Shown: positions 49,184-58,515, counted from the stretch's first letter. The stretch is 64,000 nucleotides of DNA from Streptosporangium brasiliense (GCF_030811595.1 NZ_JAUSRB010000002.1:3906001-3970000), one strand, 5' to 3'. The notes: generated by a model from the letters alone, not told the origin. Translations and numbers: made by a program.

Positions 49184-50248
49184 GTGTCATCCATGGGGGA
49201 AGCATCCGGATCGGCTGGATTCTCGCGCGGCTTCAGGCTGGTGATCGGGCTGGCCGCCGCGGTGGTGGCGCTGGCCGGGGTCAGGGCGGTGGCCGACATC
49301 GCCGGCCCGGCCTTCCTGGCGCTCGTCCTCACCGTCGCGGTGAGCCCGCTGCGGGTCTGGCTGCGCCGCCGGGGCGCCAGGCCGTGGGTGCTGGTCACGG
49401 TCCCGCTGCTCACGGTCCTGCTGCTGCTCGTCGCGCTGGTCGGCGCGCTGGTCGTCTCGGTGGCGCAGCTCGTGGCGCTGCTGCCCTCCTACGCCGGCCA
49501 GTACCAGCGGCTGCTCGACTCGATCGCCCGGGAGATCGACCACCTCGGCATCACCCAGGAGCAGGTCAGGTCGGCGATGAGCAAGCTCGACCCCGGCTCG
49601 CTCATCGGCCTGGTCCAGAGTTTCCTGGGCGGCCTGTTCGGCGTCGGCTCGGCGCTCGTCCTGATCACGCTGCTGCTGTTCGGGATGAGCCTGGACGCCA
49701 CCGCGGCGCACGACGCGGTCAGGTCGCTGCGGGCCTCGCGGCCCCACATGGTCGGCGCGCTGGGCGAGTTCGCCCGGGGGACCTGCAACTATCTGATCGT
49801 CTCCACCGTCTTCGGGCTGATCGTGGCGGTGCTCGACGCCATCGCCCTGTGGATCATGGGAGTGCCGCTGCCGCTGCTGTGGGGTCTGCTGGCGCTCATC
49901 ACCAACTACATCCCCAACATCGGGTTCGTCCTGGGGCTCCTCCCGCCCGCGCTGCTGGCGCTGCTGGACTCCGGGCCGGGCGCGATGGTGGCCGTGGTGG
50001 CCGTCTACTCGGTGCTGAACTTCGTCATCCAGTCGCTGATCCAGCCCAAGTTCACCGGCGAGTCCGCCGGGCTGTCCACCACGGTCACCATCCTGTCCCT
50101 GCTCGTGTGGACCTACGTCCTCGGCGCCCTGGGGGCGATTCTGGCGGTCCCGCTCAGCGCCCTGGCGCGTGCGCTGCTGCTCGACTCCGACCCCGTGACA
50201 CGCTGGGCCATCCCCCTGGTCAGCGGCCGGACAGCCGGCCGCCCCTGA
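49184..50248 (+). CDS. AI-2E family transporter
   Basis: A 354-residue membrane protein of the AI-2E (TqsA/PerM) family: about seven to eight TM helices with the conserved PLRVWLRRRGARPWVLVT after TM2, an extended coiled loop (QYQRLLDSIAREIDHL), and the family block PLLWGLLALITNYIPNIGFV then LIQPKFTGESAGLS. The family name is historical; autoinducer-2 export is proven for only a few members, and several carry other solutes. GTG 49184 or ATG 49193 start. No luxS in the window. Confidence 0.9.
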   Translation: MSSMGEASGSAGFSRGFRLVIGLAAAVVALAGVRAVADIAGPAFLALVLTVAVSPLRVWLRRRGARPWVLVTVPLLTVLLLLVALVGALVVSVAQLVALLPSYAGQYQRLLDSIAREIDHLGITQEQVRSAMSKLDPGSLIGLVQSFLGGLFGVGSALVLITLLLFGMSLDATAAHDAVRSLRASRPHMVGALGEFARGTCNYLIVSTVFGLIVAVLDAIALWIMGVPLPLLWGLLALITNYIPNIGFVLGLLPPALLALLDSGPGAMVAVVAVYSVLNFVIQSLIQPKFTGESAGLSTTVTILSLLVWTYVLGALGAILAVPLSALARALLLDSDPVTRWAIPLVSGRTAGRP

Positions 50249-50255
50249 CGGCCGG
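50235..50255. terminator. Small hairpin between convergent genes
   Basis: ccggccg (50235-50241) pairs with cggccgg (50249-50255), overlapping the AI-2E stop codon and lying before the end of the oxidoreductase gene at 50285. Confidence 0.4.
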
Positions 50256-50284
50256 GCCCGCCCGGCGCGCTCCACGGAGCCGGC

Positions 50285-51628
50285 TCAGAGCTCCTTCAGC
50301 GCGGCCTCCACCGCACGGTGGAAGGTCGGGTAGGCGTAGATCATCTCGCGGAGGCGGCGGACCGGGATCCTGGCGTGCACGGCCAGGGTGAGCATGCTCA
50401 GCACCTCGCCGCCGACCGGGCCGGCGCTGGTCGCGCCGGCCAGGACGCCGTCGGCGGCGACGAGCTTGACGAACCCCTCGTTGCCCGCCCGATGGATCCA
50501 GCCCCTGGTCGAGTCCGGGATCCGGGTCAGGGCGGTCCGCACCTCCAGGCCCTGCTCCCTGGCCTGGGCCTCCGACAGCCCGACCGAGCCGATCTCGGGG
50601 TCGGTGAAGGTCACCCGGGGCACCGCGTGGTACTCCGCGTCGTGGACGGGCTCGCCGAGGATGTCGCGCACCACGATGTCGGCCTGGTACATCGACATGT
50701 GCGTGAAGGCGCCCTTGCCCGTCACGTCGCCCAGCGCCCAGACTCCCTCGGCCGCGCGCATCCGCCCGTCGGTCTCGATCGACCGGGCCGACTCGTCGAG
50801 CCCGACCGCGCCGACGCCCAGCGCCCTGAGGTCCGAGCGGCGCCCGGTGGCCACCAGCAGCCGCTCGGCACGGACGGCGGGGCCGTCCTCGACCTCCAGC
50901 GTGAACGCCGAGCCGTCGTGGCTCACCCGCCGGGCCCTGGCGCCGGTCCGCACCTGGATGCCCTCGGCCTCGAACACCTCGGTGATCAGCGCGCTCGCCT
51001 CCGGCTCCTCCAGAGGCAGCAGCCGGTTCGTGCCCTCCACCACGGTCACCGCCGTGCCGAACCGGGAGAACACCTGGCCGAGCTCGGCCCCGATCGCCCC
51101 GCCGCCCAGCACGATCAGGGACTCGGGTGCCTTCTCGGTCTCGATCGCGTGGTGGTTGGTCCAGTAGGGGGTCTCCCGCAGCCCCTCGATCGGTGGCACG
51201 GCGGGCTGCGAGCCGGTGGCGACCACGATGCCCCGGCGGGCCCGCAGCACCTGGCCGTCCACGGTGACCTCGCCAGGACCGGTGATCTTCGCCGCTCCCC
51301 TGACCAGGCGGGCGCCCTTGCCGGTGAGCCGGTCGGCGGCGACCTGGTCGTTCCAGCCGTCGGTGGCCTCCTTGCGGATCCGCTCGGCCACCTGGGCCCA
51401 GTCGGGTGAGACCGTCGAGTCGCCCGCCAGCCCCGGCACGCGCCTGCCCTCGGTGAGCAGGTCGGCCGCGCGGATCATCATCTTGGACGGTATGCACCCC
51501 CAGTAGGGGCACTCGCCCCCGACCAGGGCCGCCTCGACGGCGGCCACCTGGAGGCCGGCCTCGGCCAGCCGTCCGGCGGCGTCCTCGCCGCCCGGACCCG
51601 TGCCCAGCACGATGATGTCGAATTCCAT
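50285..51628 (-). CDS. Flavin-dependent disulphide reductase-like protein
   Basis: A 447-residue pyridine-nucleotide disulphide oxidoreductase. FAD motif: VLGTGPGGEDAAG. Redox pair: C40 and C45 (GECPYWGCIPSK), with CPYWGC in place of the usual CLNVGC. NAD(P) motif: LIVLGGGAIGAELG. C-terminal dimerisation domain: YAYPTFHRAVEAALKEL. The C-terminal His-Glu pair of lipoamide/glutathione reductases appears absent or altered. The substrate is unclear; quinone or thiol reduction is possible. It follows the TetR gene by three bases on the same strand. Confidence 0.88.
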   Translation of the reverse strand: MEFDIIVLGTGPGGEDAAGRLAEAGLQVAAVEAALVGGECPYWGCIPSKMMIRAADLLTEGRRVPGLAGDSTVSPDWAQVAERIRKEATDGWNDQVAADRLTGKGARLVRGAAKITGPGEVTVDGQVLRARRGIVVATGSQPAVPPIEGLRETPYWTNHHAIETEKAPESLIVLGGGAIGAELGQVFSRFGTAVTVVEGTNRLLPLEEPEASALITEVFEAEGIQVRTGARARRVSHDGSAFTLEVEDGPAVRAERLLVATGRRSDLRALGVGAVGLDESARSIETDGRMRAAEGVWALGDVTGKGAFTHMSMYQADIVVRDILGEPVHDAEYHAVPRVTFTDPEIGSVGLSEAQAREQGLEVRTALTRIPDSTRGWIHRAGNEGFVKLVAADGVLAGATSAGPVGGEVLSMLTLAVHARIPVRRLREMIYAYPTFHRAVEAALKEL

Positions 51629-51631
51629 GCC

Positions 51632-52261
51632 TCAACCTTGCCCTTCGTCGGACGTGGGAACGTTTCGGAGGTGGCCGAGCAGGCGGGCGAGCTGCTCGCC
51701 GTACCGCTCGGCGAACTCCTCGGAGGCCGGGTCCTCGCCGCAGATCGCACGGGCCACCTGGGGGAAGACCGCCCCGGCGTTCGAGGCGGAGAAGAGCATG
51801 AGCAGCAGGTGGGCGGGGTCGAGGTCGTCGGGGAACTCGCCCGCCCGCTGCCGCCGCCGCATGTCCTCGACGTCGCGCCGCATGTCCTCCGCCACCGCGG
51901 CGCTCTCGCCGCCGCTCTCCTCCAGCCCCTCCCAGATGAGGATCCTGGCGGAGTCGCGGTCGCTGACGGTCGCCCTGACGTGGAAGCGCACGAGCTCGGT
52001 CAGCGGGAACGAGGCCCCGGCGAAGGCGCTCTCCCGGCTGTGCCACCGGGAGGTGAGCGCCTTGAGCAGCCCTTCCTTGCCGCCGAAGTAGTAGGAGATG
52101 AGCTGCTTGTTCACCCCGGCCCGGGCGGCGATCTCACTGACCCTGGCCCCGGCGAACCCCTTGGCGGAGAACTCGGCCCTGGCGGCCTCGATGATGCGCT
52201 CCCGGGTGCGCTCGGGGTCGCGCCGCCGTTCGGCCGGAGCTCGGCGAGGGGTCTTGTCCAT
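51632..52261 (-). CDS. TetR family regulator
   Basis: A 209-residue TetR. HTH: IIEAARAEFSAKGFAGARVS then ARAGVNKQLISYYFGGKEGL. The C-terminal ligand-binding half is helical. It forms an operon with the disulphide reductase-like gene and lies divergent from the remnant monooxygenase. Three operator-like palindromes begin 18 bases upstream of its start codon, so it probably represses itself and the flavin enzyme in response to a ligand. Confidence 0.92.
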   Translation of the reverse strand: MDKTPRRAPAERRRDPERTRERIIEAARAEFSAKGFAGARVSEIAARAGVNKQLISYYFGGKEGLLKALTSRWHSRESAFAGASFPLTELVRFHVRATVSDRDSARILIWEGLEESGGESAAVAEDMRRDVEDMRRRQRAGEFPDDLDPAHLLLMLFSASNAGAVFPQVARAICGEDPASEEFAERYGEQLARLLGHLRNVPTSDEGQG

Positions 52262-52278
52262 GTCTTACCGTAACACCG

Positions 52279-52336
52279 TCACCCATATGGATGAATCTAT
52301 CAACCTTATGGTTGACGCTTTCATCCGCCCGGTTGA
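52279..52336. promoter_or_regulatory. Three evenly spaced 16-bp palindromic operators for TetR
   Basis: tcacccatatggatga (52279-52294), tcaaccttatggttga (52300-52315) and tcatccgcccggttga (52321-52336) all fit TCAnCCnnnnGGnTGA and start exactly 21 bp apart, two helical turns. The middle copy is a perfect 6-4-6 inverted repeat. They lie between the TetR gene and the monooxygenase remnant. Confidence 0.75.
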
Positions 52337-52346
52337 CAGTGGGGTC

Positions 52347-52612
52347 GTGGCAGGGCAGCGGGTCGCGATCTTCGGCGGCGGCATCGGCGGACTCCGCCTT
52401 GCGCAGGGCCTGCGCAAGGCGGGCGGGAGCACGTCGCGGCCGTCGCGGACCACGAGGCCCGGATGCGCGAGTACGGCTACGCGGCCGTGCGCGACTCCCT
52501 CGGGGCCGCCAGGCAGTCCGTGGACGACAACGCCGTCGCCCGGGCCGGTCTCAAGACCTTCCTCCGCGCCGCCCGGCGCCTGCCGGCCCTGAGGCGCAGG
52601 GCCTTCTCCTGA
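52347..52612 (+). pseudogene. Collapsed FAD-dependent monooxygenase
   Basis: From GTG 52347 the first frame reads a FAD-binding N-terminus (QRVAIFGGGIGGLRLAQGLR) for about 27 residues, then breaks up. A second frame, entered near 52431, gives a typical C-terminal end of such enzymes (RMREYGYAAVRDSLGAARQS, then AGLKTFLRAARRLPALRRRA) and stops at 52610-52612. The middle of a normal gene of about 1.1 kb is missing, so this is an internal deletion plus frameshift. It starts just downstream of the operator array, so it was probably the original target of the TetR. Confidence 0.8.
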
Positions 52613-52638
52613 CCCCGCGCCTCACGTGACCCCGCGCC

Positions 52639-54360
52639 TCACGGCAGGCTCTGCTCCACCCAGACAACCTTGCCCTTGGGCGTCAGACGGGAGCCCCAGC
52701 GGTGGGCGAGCCAGTTGATGAGGTGAAGCCCGCGGCCGGTGTCGTCCTCGCTGCCCGCCTCGCGCATGACCGGCATCGCCAGGGAACGGTCGGTCACCTC
52801 GCACACCAGCGTCGGACCGCGGAGCAGGCGCAGCCCGACCGTGCCGGAGCCGTGCTTGATCGCGTTGGTGACCAGCTCGCTGATCATGAGCTCGGTGGCG
52901 TCGGCGATCGCGTCCAGCCGCCACTCGGTCAGGGTGGCGCGGACGAAACGGCGGGCGGTGGAGGCCGAGCGGGGGTCGGAGGGCAGGGAGATGTCGACGA
53001 CGTCGTCCTCGCCCAGCTCGCGCACCCTGGCCAGCAGCAGCGCGATGTCGTCGCGCTCGTGTCCCGGGCGCTGGGCGTCGATCGTGAGGTCGCAGACCTC
53101 TTCCAGGTCCTGGTTACGGCCGGCGAGCAGGTCGCACACCATGCCGATGCCCTCGTCGATGTCCCGGTCGCGGCTCTCCACCAGGCCGTCGGTGTAGAAG
53201 GCGAGGACGGCGTCGTGCGGGAGGACGAGCTCGCGCATCTCGACCGGGTCGTTGCCGATGCCCAGGGGGAGCCCCGGCGGCAGCTCCAGCAGCTCGGGCT
53301 TGCCGCCGGGCCGTACCAGGATCGGCGGCACGTGTCCCGCCGAGGCGATCGCGCAGGTCCGCGTGACCGGGTCGTAGGTGGCGTAGACGCACGTCGCGAT
53401 CTGGGTGGCGTCCAGGTCCTGGCTCATCCGGTTGAGCCGGAACAGCACCTCGGCCGGGCTGAGGTCGAGGCTGGCCAGCGTGCGGGCGGCCGTGCGCAGC
53501 TGGCCCATCGTGGCCGCCGCCCTGATGCCGTGCCCCATGACGTCGCCGACCACGAGGGCGACCCGGCAGCCGGGCAGCGGGATCACGTCGTACCAGTCGC
53601 CGCCCACCCCCACCAGGTCGCTGGCGGGCAGGTAGCGGGAGGCGATCGTCAGGCCCAGCGGCTGGTAGAGGTCGGCGGGGAGCAGGCTGCTCTGCAGGGT
53701 CAGGGCGGTACGGCGCTCGCGGTTGTAGAGCCGGGCGTTGTCCAGGCAGACCGCGGTCCTGGCCGCCAGCTCCTCGGCGAGGGCGATGTCCTGCTCCTCG
53801 AAGGGATCGCTGTCCGGCCTGCGGGTGAAGATGACGAAGCCCAGCACCCGGCCGCGCGCCTTCAGCGGGACCACCAGGAACGAGCTGTCCTCCAGCACCT
53901 TGGACACCGAGTCGCGCTTCCAGAACCGCCCGATCTCCTCGGCGGTCCGGCGGCCCAGGCGGGGGTAGAGGATCGGGTTGCCGGTGGCCATGCACCTGGC
54001 GTAGGGGGTCCACGCCTCGTAGACGGCGACCTCGTCCACCGGGAACGCCTTGGCGTACTCGCCGGGCGCCGGGTCGGACACGCCGACCGCGATCCGCCGC
54101 ACCAGCGCCGTGCCGTCGGTGCTGCGCTGCGGGAACTCGCCGTCGGTCATCAGCCGGTCCTGCACGAGGATGCCCGCCGCGTCCGCGAAGCGCGGTACGG
54201 CGACGTCCATCAGCTCCCTGCCGGTCTCGAACATGTCCAGCGTGCTGCCGATCCGCTTGCTCGCCGCGTTGAGCAGCGAGAGCTGCTCGTGCATGGTGGC
54301 GGGGCTGCTCATCCGGGGTGCCGCGGCCGCCGGGTCCTTGGCCACGAACCGGCGGTTCAC
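52639..54360 (-). CDS. GAF-SpoIIE phosphatase-HATPase multidomain regulator
   Basis: About 573 residues. A GAF sensor domain (residues about 20-205, SLLNAASKRIGSTLDMFETG), a SpoIIE PP2C phosphatase (about 225-420, VGVGGDWYDVIPLPGCRVAL; VVGDVMGHGIRAAATM; AFYTDGLVESRDRDI), and an HATPase_c domain (about 440-573, ELMISELVTNAIKHGSGTVG; DTGRGLHLINWLAHRWG). It can both dephosphorylate an anti-anti-sigma factor and act like an anti-sigma kinase. GTG 54360 overlaps the stop of the upstream phytoene-desaturase-like gene (GTGA); starts at 54393 or 54312 are also possible. Confidence 0.88.
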   Translation of the reverse strand: MNRRFVAKDPAAAAPRMSSPATMHEQLSLLNAASKRIGSTLDMFETGRELMDVAVPRFADAAGILVQDRLMTDGEFPQRSTDGTALVRRIAVGVSDPAPGEYAKAFPVDEVAVYEAWTPYARCMATGNPILYPRLGRRTAEEIGRFWKRDSVSKVLEDSSFLVVPLKARGRVLGFVIFTRRPDSDPFEEQDIALAEELAARTAVCLDNARLYNRERRTALTLQSSLLPADLYQPLGLTIASRYLPASDLVGVGGDWYDVIPLPGCRVALVVGDVMGHGIRAAATMGQLRTAARTLASLDLSPAEVLFRLNRMSQDLDATQIATCVYATYDPVTRTCAIASAGHVPPILVRPGGKPELLELPPGLPLGIGNDPVEMRELVLPHDAVLAFYTDGLVESRDRDIDEGIGMVCDLLAGRNQDLEEVCDLTIDAQRPGHERDDIALLLARVRELGEDDVVDISLPSDPRSASTARRFVRATLTEWRLDAIADATELMISELVTNAIKHGSGTVGLRLLRGPTLVCEVTDRSLAMPVMREAGSEDDTGRGLHLINWLAHRWGSRLTPKGKVVWVEQSLP

Positions 54361-55970
54361 TCGCTCCACCGGGGGGCCGGGACCGGGGTCCACCAGGTCG
54401 TGAGCTCAAGGTCCTCGGCGATGACGTTGGCGCCGTTGTAGCCGGGGGCCGCCGAGACCGAGCCGCCGGGGTGGCTGCTCGCCCCGCAGAGGTAGAGGCC
54501 GTCGATCGGGGTGCGGTACTGCCCGAGCTCGGGGACCGGCCGGTTGCCGCCCAGCTGGGCGGGCTCGTAGGCGCCGACGTGGTGGCTGCCGCGCACCATG
54601 TTGACGCAGTGCCGCTCGATGTCGAGCGGGGAGAAGACCCGTTTGCCTAACACGGCGCCTCCGGCGAGGTTGGGGGCGTATTCGGACCACTCGGCGAGCA
54701 GCCGCTCACCGATCTCCTCACGCCGCCGATCCCAGTTGCCCGGGTCGCCGCCGAGGTCGTAGGGGGCCCATGGCCACCAGAAGGCCACGTGCTTGCCGTC
54801 CGGGGCGTAGGAGGGGTCGAACAGCGAGGGGCAGGCGCCGTTGCCCGCCAGCCGGTCGGGCAGCCGCCCCTGGTGGATCTGGTCGAAGGTACGGCCGAGC
54901 TGCTCGCTGTCGTCGGCGCCCAGGACGACCAGGAAGGCCCGGTCCACATCGGGCTCGAACTCGGCCGCCCGGTAGCGCGGCGCCTCCTCCAGCGCGAGGT
55001 GCAGAGTGACCAGGCTGTGCCCGGCCCACTTGTAGTTCTCCACCTTGGCCGCGATCTCCGAGCCGAAGTTCTCCGGGCCCGCCAGCCGTACCGTCTGGGG
55101 GGCGTCCACCGCGCTGGCCACGAACCGCCGCGCGTTCAGGACGTCGCCCGTGGCCAGCCTGACCCCGACGGCCCGGCCGTCGTCGACCAGGATCCGGTCG
55201 GCGTGCGCACCGGTGATCACGGTGCCGCCGTGCTCCTCGATGACGGCGCGCAGCGCGTTCGCGACGTTCACCGAGCCGCCCACCGGCACGCCGAGCCTGG
55301 CGATGCGGGAGAGCAGGCGGGGGAAGAAGCCGCCGGTCCCGGGCACGTCCTCGATCGAGATCGCGTGCAGGAAGGACTTGAACAGCACCCTGACCTGCTC
55401 GCTCTCGAAATTCCTGTCCACCGCCTCATACAGCGACAGGGGCATGTAGCTCAGCAGGTCCCGGCCCAGGTCGCCCTGGAGCCGCTCGGCGAGCACGTGC
55501 GGCGGCAGCGGCCTGGAGTACAGGAAGCCGTTCATCAGGTCCCTGGCCGCCTCGGCGTAGCGCCCGTGCAGCTCCAGCCACCGGTCGGCGTCGGCCTGGG
55601 AGAAGCGGGCGAAGGACTCGGCGGTGCGCTTGGCGTCGGTGTAGACCGTGACCGCGCGGCCGTCCCTGAAGATCGTGGAGTGCTGGGTCTCGGGATACAC
55701 GTAGCGCAGGCCGTGGCGCTGGAGTTCGAGGTCGGCCGGGACCGGGCCCTCTTCCAGGAAGTGGTAGCTGCTGTGGGTGTTGTGCCGGAATCCGGGGAGG
55801 GTCAGCTCCTGGGTGCTGCAGCCGCCGCCGGCCTCGTCGTTGCGCTCGACGACCGCGACGGACAGGCCCGCCTTGGCGAGATAGGCGGCGCACGTGAGCC
55901 CGTTGTGACCGCCGCCGATGATCACGCCGTCGAACCCCGCCACGTTCTCCTCCTGCGCCTTGACTGCCAT
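54357..55970 (-). CDS. Phytoene desaturase / PYROXD2-like FAD oxidoreductase
   Basis: A 537-residue flavoprotein. N-terminal FAD motif: FDGVIIGGGHNGLTCAAYLA then VVERNDEAGGGC. C-terminal: LCGASSHPGGSVSAAPGYNG. It belongs to the carotenoid-desaturase/PYROXD2 superfamily, but no carotenoid genes are adjacent, so the substrate is unknown. It overlaps the start of the GAF-SpoIIE gene (GTGA), suggesting coupled expression. Confidence 0.9.
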   Translation of the reverse strand: MAVKAQEENVAGFDGVIIGGGHNGLTCAAYLAKAGLSVAVVERNDEAGGGCSTQELTLPGFRHNTHSSYHFLEEGPVPADLELQRHGLRYVYPETQHSTIFRDGRAVTVYTDAKRTAESFARFSQADADRWLELHGRYAEAARDLMNGFLYSRPLPPHVLAERLQGDLGRDLLSYMPLSLYEAVDRNFESEQVRVLFKSFLHAISIEDVPGTGGFFPRLLSRIARLGVPVGGSVNVANALRAVIEEHGGTVITGAHADRILVDDGRAVGVRLATGDVLNARRFVASAVDAPQTVRLAGPENFGSEIAAKVENYKWAGHSLVTLHLALEEAPRYRAAEFEPDVDRAFLVVLGADDSEQLGRTFDQIHQGRLPDRLAGNGACPSLFDPSYAPDGKHVAFWWPWAPYDLGGDPGNWDRRREEIGERLLAEWSEYAPNLAGGAVLGKRVFSPLDIERHCVNMVRGSHHVGAYEPAQLGGNRPVPELGQYRTPIDGLYLCGASSHPGGSVSAAPGYNGANVIAEDLELTTWWTPVPAPRWSE

Positions 55971-56074
55971 TCAGGAGAATCGTAAAGAACGATCTACGCT
56001 CGGGTCCGGGTTTGACGGAGATTTCTGGATATTTCTTGATCTCAATAGCATGGTCCCGATCTGTGACGCTGCCG

Positions 56075-57460
56075 TCAAGATTGTCCCGAAGATCCGGGCG
56101 ACTCCAGGACGGGAAGCCCGGCCAGCGCCGCGTCGATCCGGTCCTGGGGGAGCGCGTAGTCCTCCAGCTCCCCGGCCAGATGGCGATCATAGGCGCTCAG
56201 GTCGAAGTGCCCGTGCCCGCAGAGCGCGGTCAGCAGGACCTTCGGCTCGCCGCTCTCCTTGCACCGCAGTGCCTCGGCGATGGTCTCGGCCAGCGCGTGG
56301 GCCGGCTCGGGCGCCGGGACGATCCCCTCGGTCCGGGCGAAACGCAGCCCCGCCTCGAAGCACTCGCGCTGGCCCTTGGCCACCGCCTCGAACATGCCCA
56401 GCTCGTACATGTGCGACAGCAGAGGGGACATGCCGTGGTAGCGCAGGCCGCCCGCGTGGATCGGATCGGGGACGAAGGCGTGGCCGAGCGTGTGCATCTT
56501 CAGCAGCGGCGTGAATCCGGCGGCGTCGCCGAAGTCGTAGGCGTAGACGCCCCGGGTGAGCGACGGGCAGGACTCCGGCTCCACCGCCCGGACCACCGGG
56601 TCCATCCGCCCGGCCAGCTTCTCCCGCAGGAAGGGGAAGGCCAGCCCGGCGAAGTTGGAGCCGCCACCGGTGCAGCCCACGATCACATCCGGCACCTCGC
56701 CGAACGCGGCCAGCTGCTCGATCGCCTCCTCGCCGATCACCGTCTGGTGCAGCAGCACGTGGTTGAGCACGCTGCCGAGGGCGTAGCGGACCTCGGGGCC
56801 GGATCCGGCCACCTCGACGGCCTCACTGATCGCGATGCCCAGGCTGCCCGGCGAGTCGGGCCGCTCGGCCAGGACGCTCCGGCCCGACACGGTCAGCGGA
56901 GAGGGGCTGGCGTGCACGGTCGCGCCGTAGACCCGCATCAGGCTCCTGCGATGCGGCTTCTGGTCGTAGGAGGCGCGCACCATCCAGATCTCGCACTCGA
57001 TGCCGTACTGCGCGCACGCGAACGCCAGCGCCGTGCCCCACTGGCCGGCCCCGGTCTCCGTGGTGAGCCGCCTGATCCCCTGCCGCGCGTTGTAGTAGGC
57101 CTGCGGGACGGCGGTGTTCGGCTTGTGCGAGCCCGCGGGCGAGCCGCCCTCGTATTTGTAGTAGATCCTCGCCGGGGTGCCGAGAGCGCGTTCGAGCCGG
57201 TGCGCGCGGATCAGCGGAGTGGGCCGCCAGAGCCGGTAGACGTCACGGACGCTCTCCGGGATGGCGATGAACCGCTCGGTGGAGACCTCCTGGGCGATCA
57301 GCTCCATCGGGAACAGCGGTGCGAGGTCGTCCGGCCCGACGGGCTGCGAGGTGTCCGGACGCAGCGGCGGCGGTGGCGGCACGGGGAGGTCGGCCACGAT
57401 GTTGTACCAGGTGCGGGGGGTGCGGGACTCGTCGAGCAGGACTCGGGTGGCTCCGGTCAT
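56075..57460 (-). CDS. TrpB-like (TrpB2) pyridoxal-phosphate enzyme
   Basis: A 461-residue protein. PLP lysine K113 lies in GSPAGSHKPNTAVPQAYYN, and the phosphate-binding loop is GCTGGGSNFAGLAF. This is the TrpB2 type, which differs from the usual TrpB by an extended N-terminus (TPRTWYNIVADLPVPPPPPL) and often works without a TrpA partner. It may make tryptophan from serine and indole. No other trp gene is adjacent. I chose ATG 57460 with GGAGG upstream; the longer frame to 57526 lacks support. Confidence 0.92.
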   Translation of the reverse strand: MTGATRVLLDESRTPRTWYNIVADLPVPPPPPLRPDTSQPVGPDDLAPLFPMELIAQEVSTERFIAIPESVRDVYRLWRPTPLIRAHRLERALGTPARIYYKYEGGSPAGSHKPNTAVPQAYYNARQGIRRLTTETGAGQWGTALAFACAQYGIECEIWMVRASYDQKPHRRSLMRVYGATVHASPSPLTVSGRSVLAERPDSPGSLGIAISEAVEVAGSGPEVRYALGSVLNHVLLHQTVIGEEAIEQLAAFGEVPDVIVGCTGGGSNFAGLAFPFLREKLAGRMDPVVRAVEPESCPSLTRGVYAYDFGDAAGFTPLLKMHTLGHAFVPDPIHAGGLRYHGMSPLLSHMYELGMFEAVAKGQRECFEAGLRFARTEGIVPAPEPAHALAETIAEALRCKESGEPKVLLTALCGHGHFDLSAYDRHLAGELEDYALPQDRIDAALAGLPVLESPGSSGQS

Positions 57461-57690
57461 CGTGCGCCTCCACGGATCGGCTCCACCCAGTGTCCACGCG
57501 ATCGCCCTCGGTGGTCCACACTCCACGCCCCGGCGTCAGGAGAGGCGACGCCAGTGATCCACAAGTCGGCCTCCAACGCCTCTGCCTAGAGTGATCGCCG
57601 GCCGCCGGGTCCGGCACCGACGGCCGACCGGACCGTTCGGGGCCGGTGCGACCGGGCCGAGTCACGTCGGCGACCTCGGGAAGAGGAGTC

Positions 57691-58515
57691 ATGACAGGGG
57701 ACAAGAAGCTCCCAAGAGCCGCTGTACTGCGGATCAACAAGTGCCTGTGGAACGGATCGGACGTGCTCGACCTGAGCGACATACCCCTGGACGCGCCGCC
57801 TGGGCAACTACGTGAACTGACCCACCTGCGCGAGCTCCGCCTGAACCTCACCAGAGTCCCCGAGCGGCTGAGTGACCTCACCGCCCTCACCCATCTCCGT
57901 CTGGACGGTGAGCTGACCAGCCTGCCCGAGTCGCTGGGCGGCCTCACCGCCCTCACCTCGCTCGACGTGTACGGCAACCGGTTGACCGAGGTCCCTGAGT
58001 GGCTGGGCGGCCTCACCTCCCTCAAGTGCCTCTACCTGCAAGGGAACCAGCTCACCGGCCTCCCTGACTCGCTGGGGAACCTCACCGCCCTCACCGAGCT
58101 CATCGTGAGCAAGAACCAGCTGACCGAGATCCCCGAGTCGCTGGGCGGCCTCGCCGCCCTCCAGCGCCTCTACTTGGGAATCAACCGGCTGACCAGCCTG
58201 CCCGAGTCGCTGGGCGGCCTCACCGCCCTCACCTCGCTCATCCTGATGAACAACCGGTTGGCCGGCCTGCCCGAGTCGCTGGGCGGCCTCACCGCCCTCC
58301 GACACCTCTTCCTGCAGAACAACCGGCTGACCAGCCTGCCCGAGTCGCTGGGCGGCCTCACCGCCCTCACCGAGCTCTACCTGGAGGGCAACCAGCTGAC
58401 CGGCCTTCCCGGCTCGCTGGGCAACCTCACCGCCCTCACCCGGTTCCGCCTGGAGAGCGACCTGCTGGCCGGCCTCCCCAAATGGCTGCGCCATCGCGCC
58501 AAGACTCCGCGGTAG
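57691..58515 (+). CDS. Leucine-rich repeat protein
   Basis: A 274-residue protein with about ten 23-residue LRRs of the LPxxLgxLtaLxxLxLxxNxL form (LPESLGGLTALTSLDVYGNR; LPDSLGNLTALTELIVSKNQ and others), starting near residue 40. There is no signal peptide or kinase, and no recognised cap domain; the N-terminal 35 residues are the only non-repeat part. I chose ATG 57691 with aagaggag just upstream. The repeats are nearly identical in DNA (69-bp units), so recent expansion is likely. It probably binds protein, target unknown. Confidence 0.9.
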   Translation: MTGDKKLPRAAVLRINKCLWNGSDVLDLSDIPLDAPPGQLRELTHLRELRLNLTRVPERLSDLTALTHLRLDGELTSLPESLGGLTALTSLDVYGNRLTEVPEWLGGLTSLKCLYLQGNQLTGLPDSLGNLTALTELIVSKNQLTEIPESLGGLAALQRLYLGINRLTSLPESLGGLTALTSLILMNNRLAGLPESLGGLTALRHLFLQNNRLTSLPESLGGLTALTELYLEGNQLTGLPGSLGNLTALTRFRLESDLLAGLPKWLRHRAKTPR

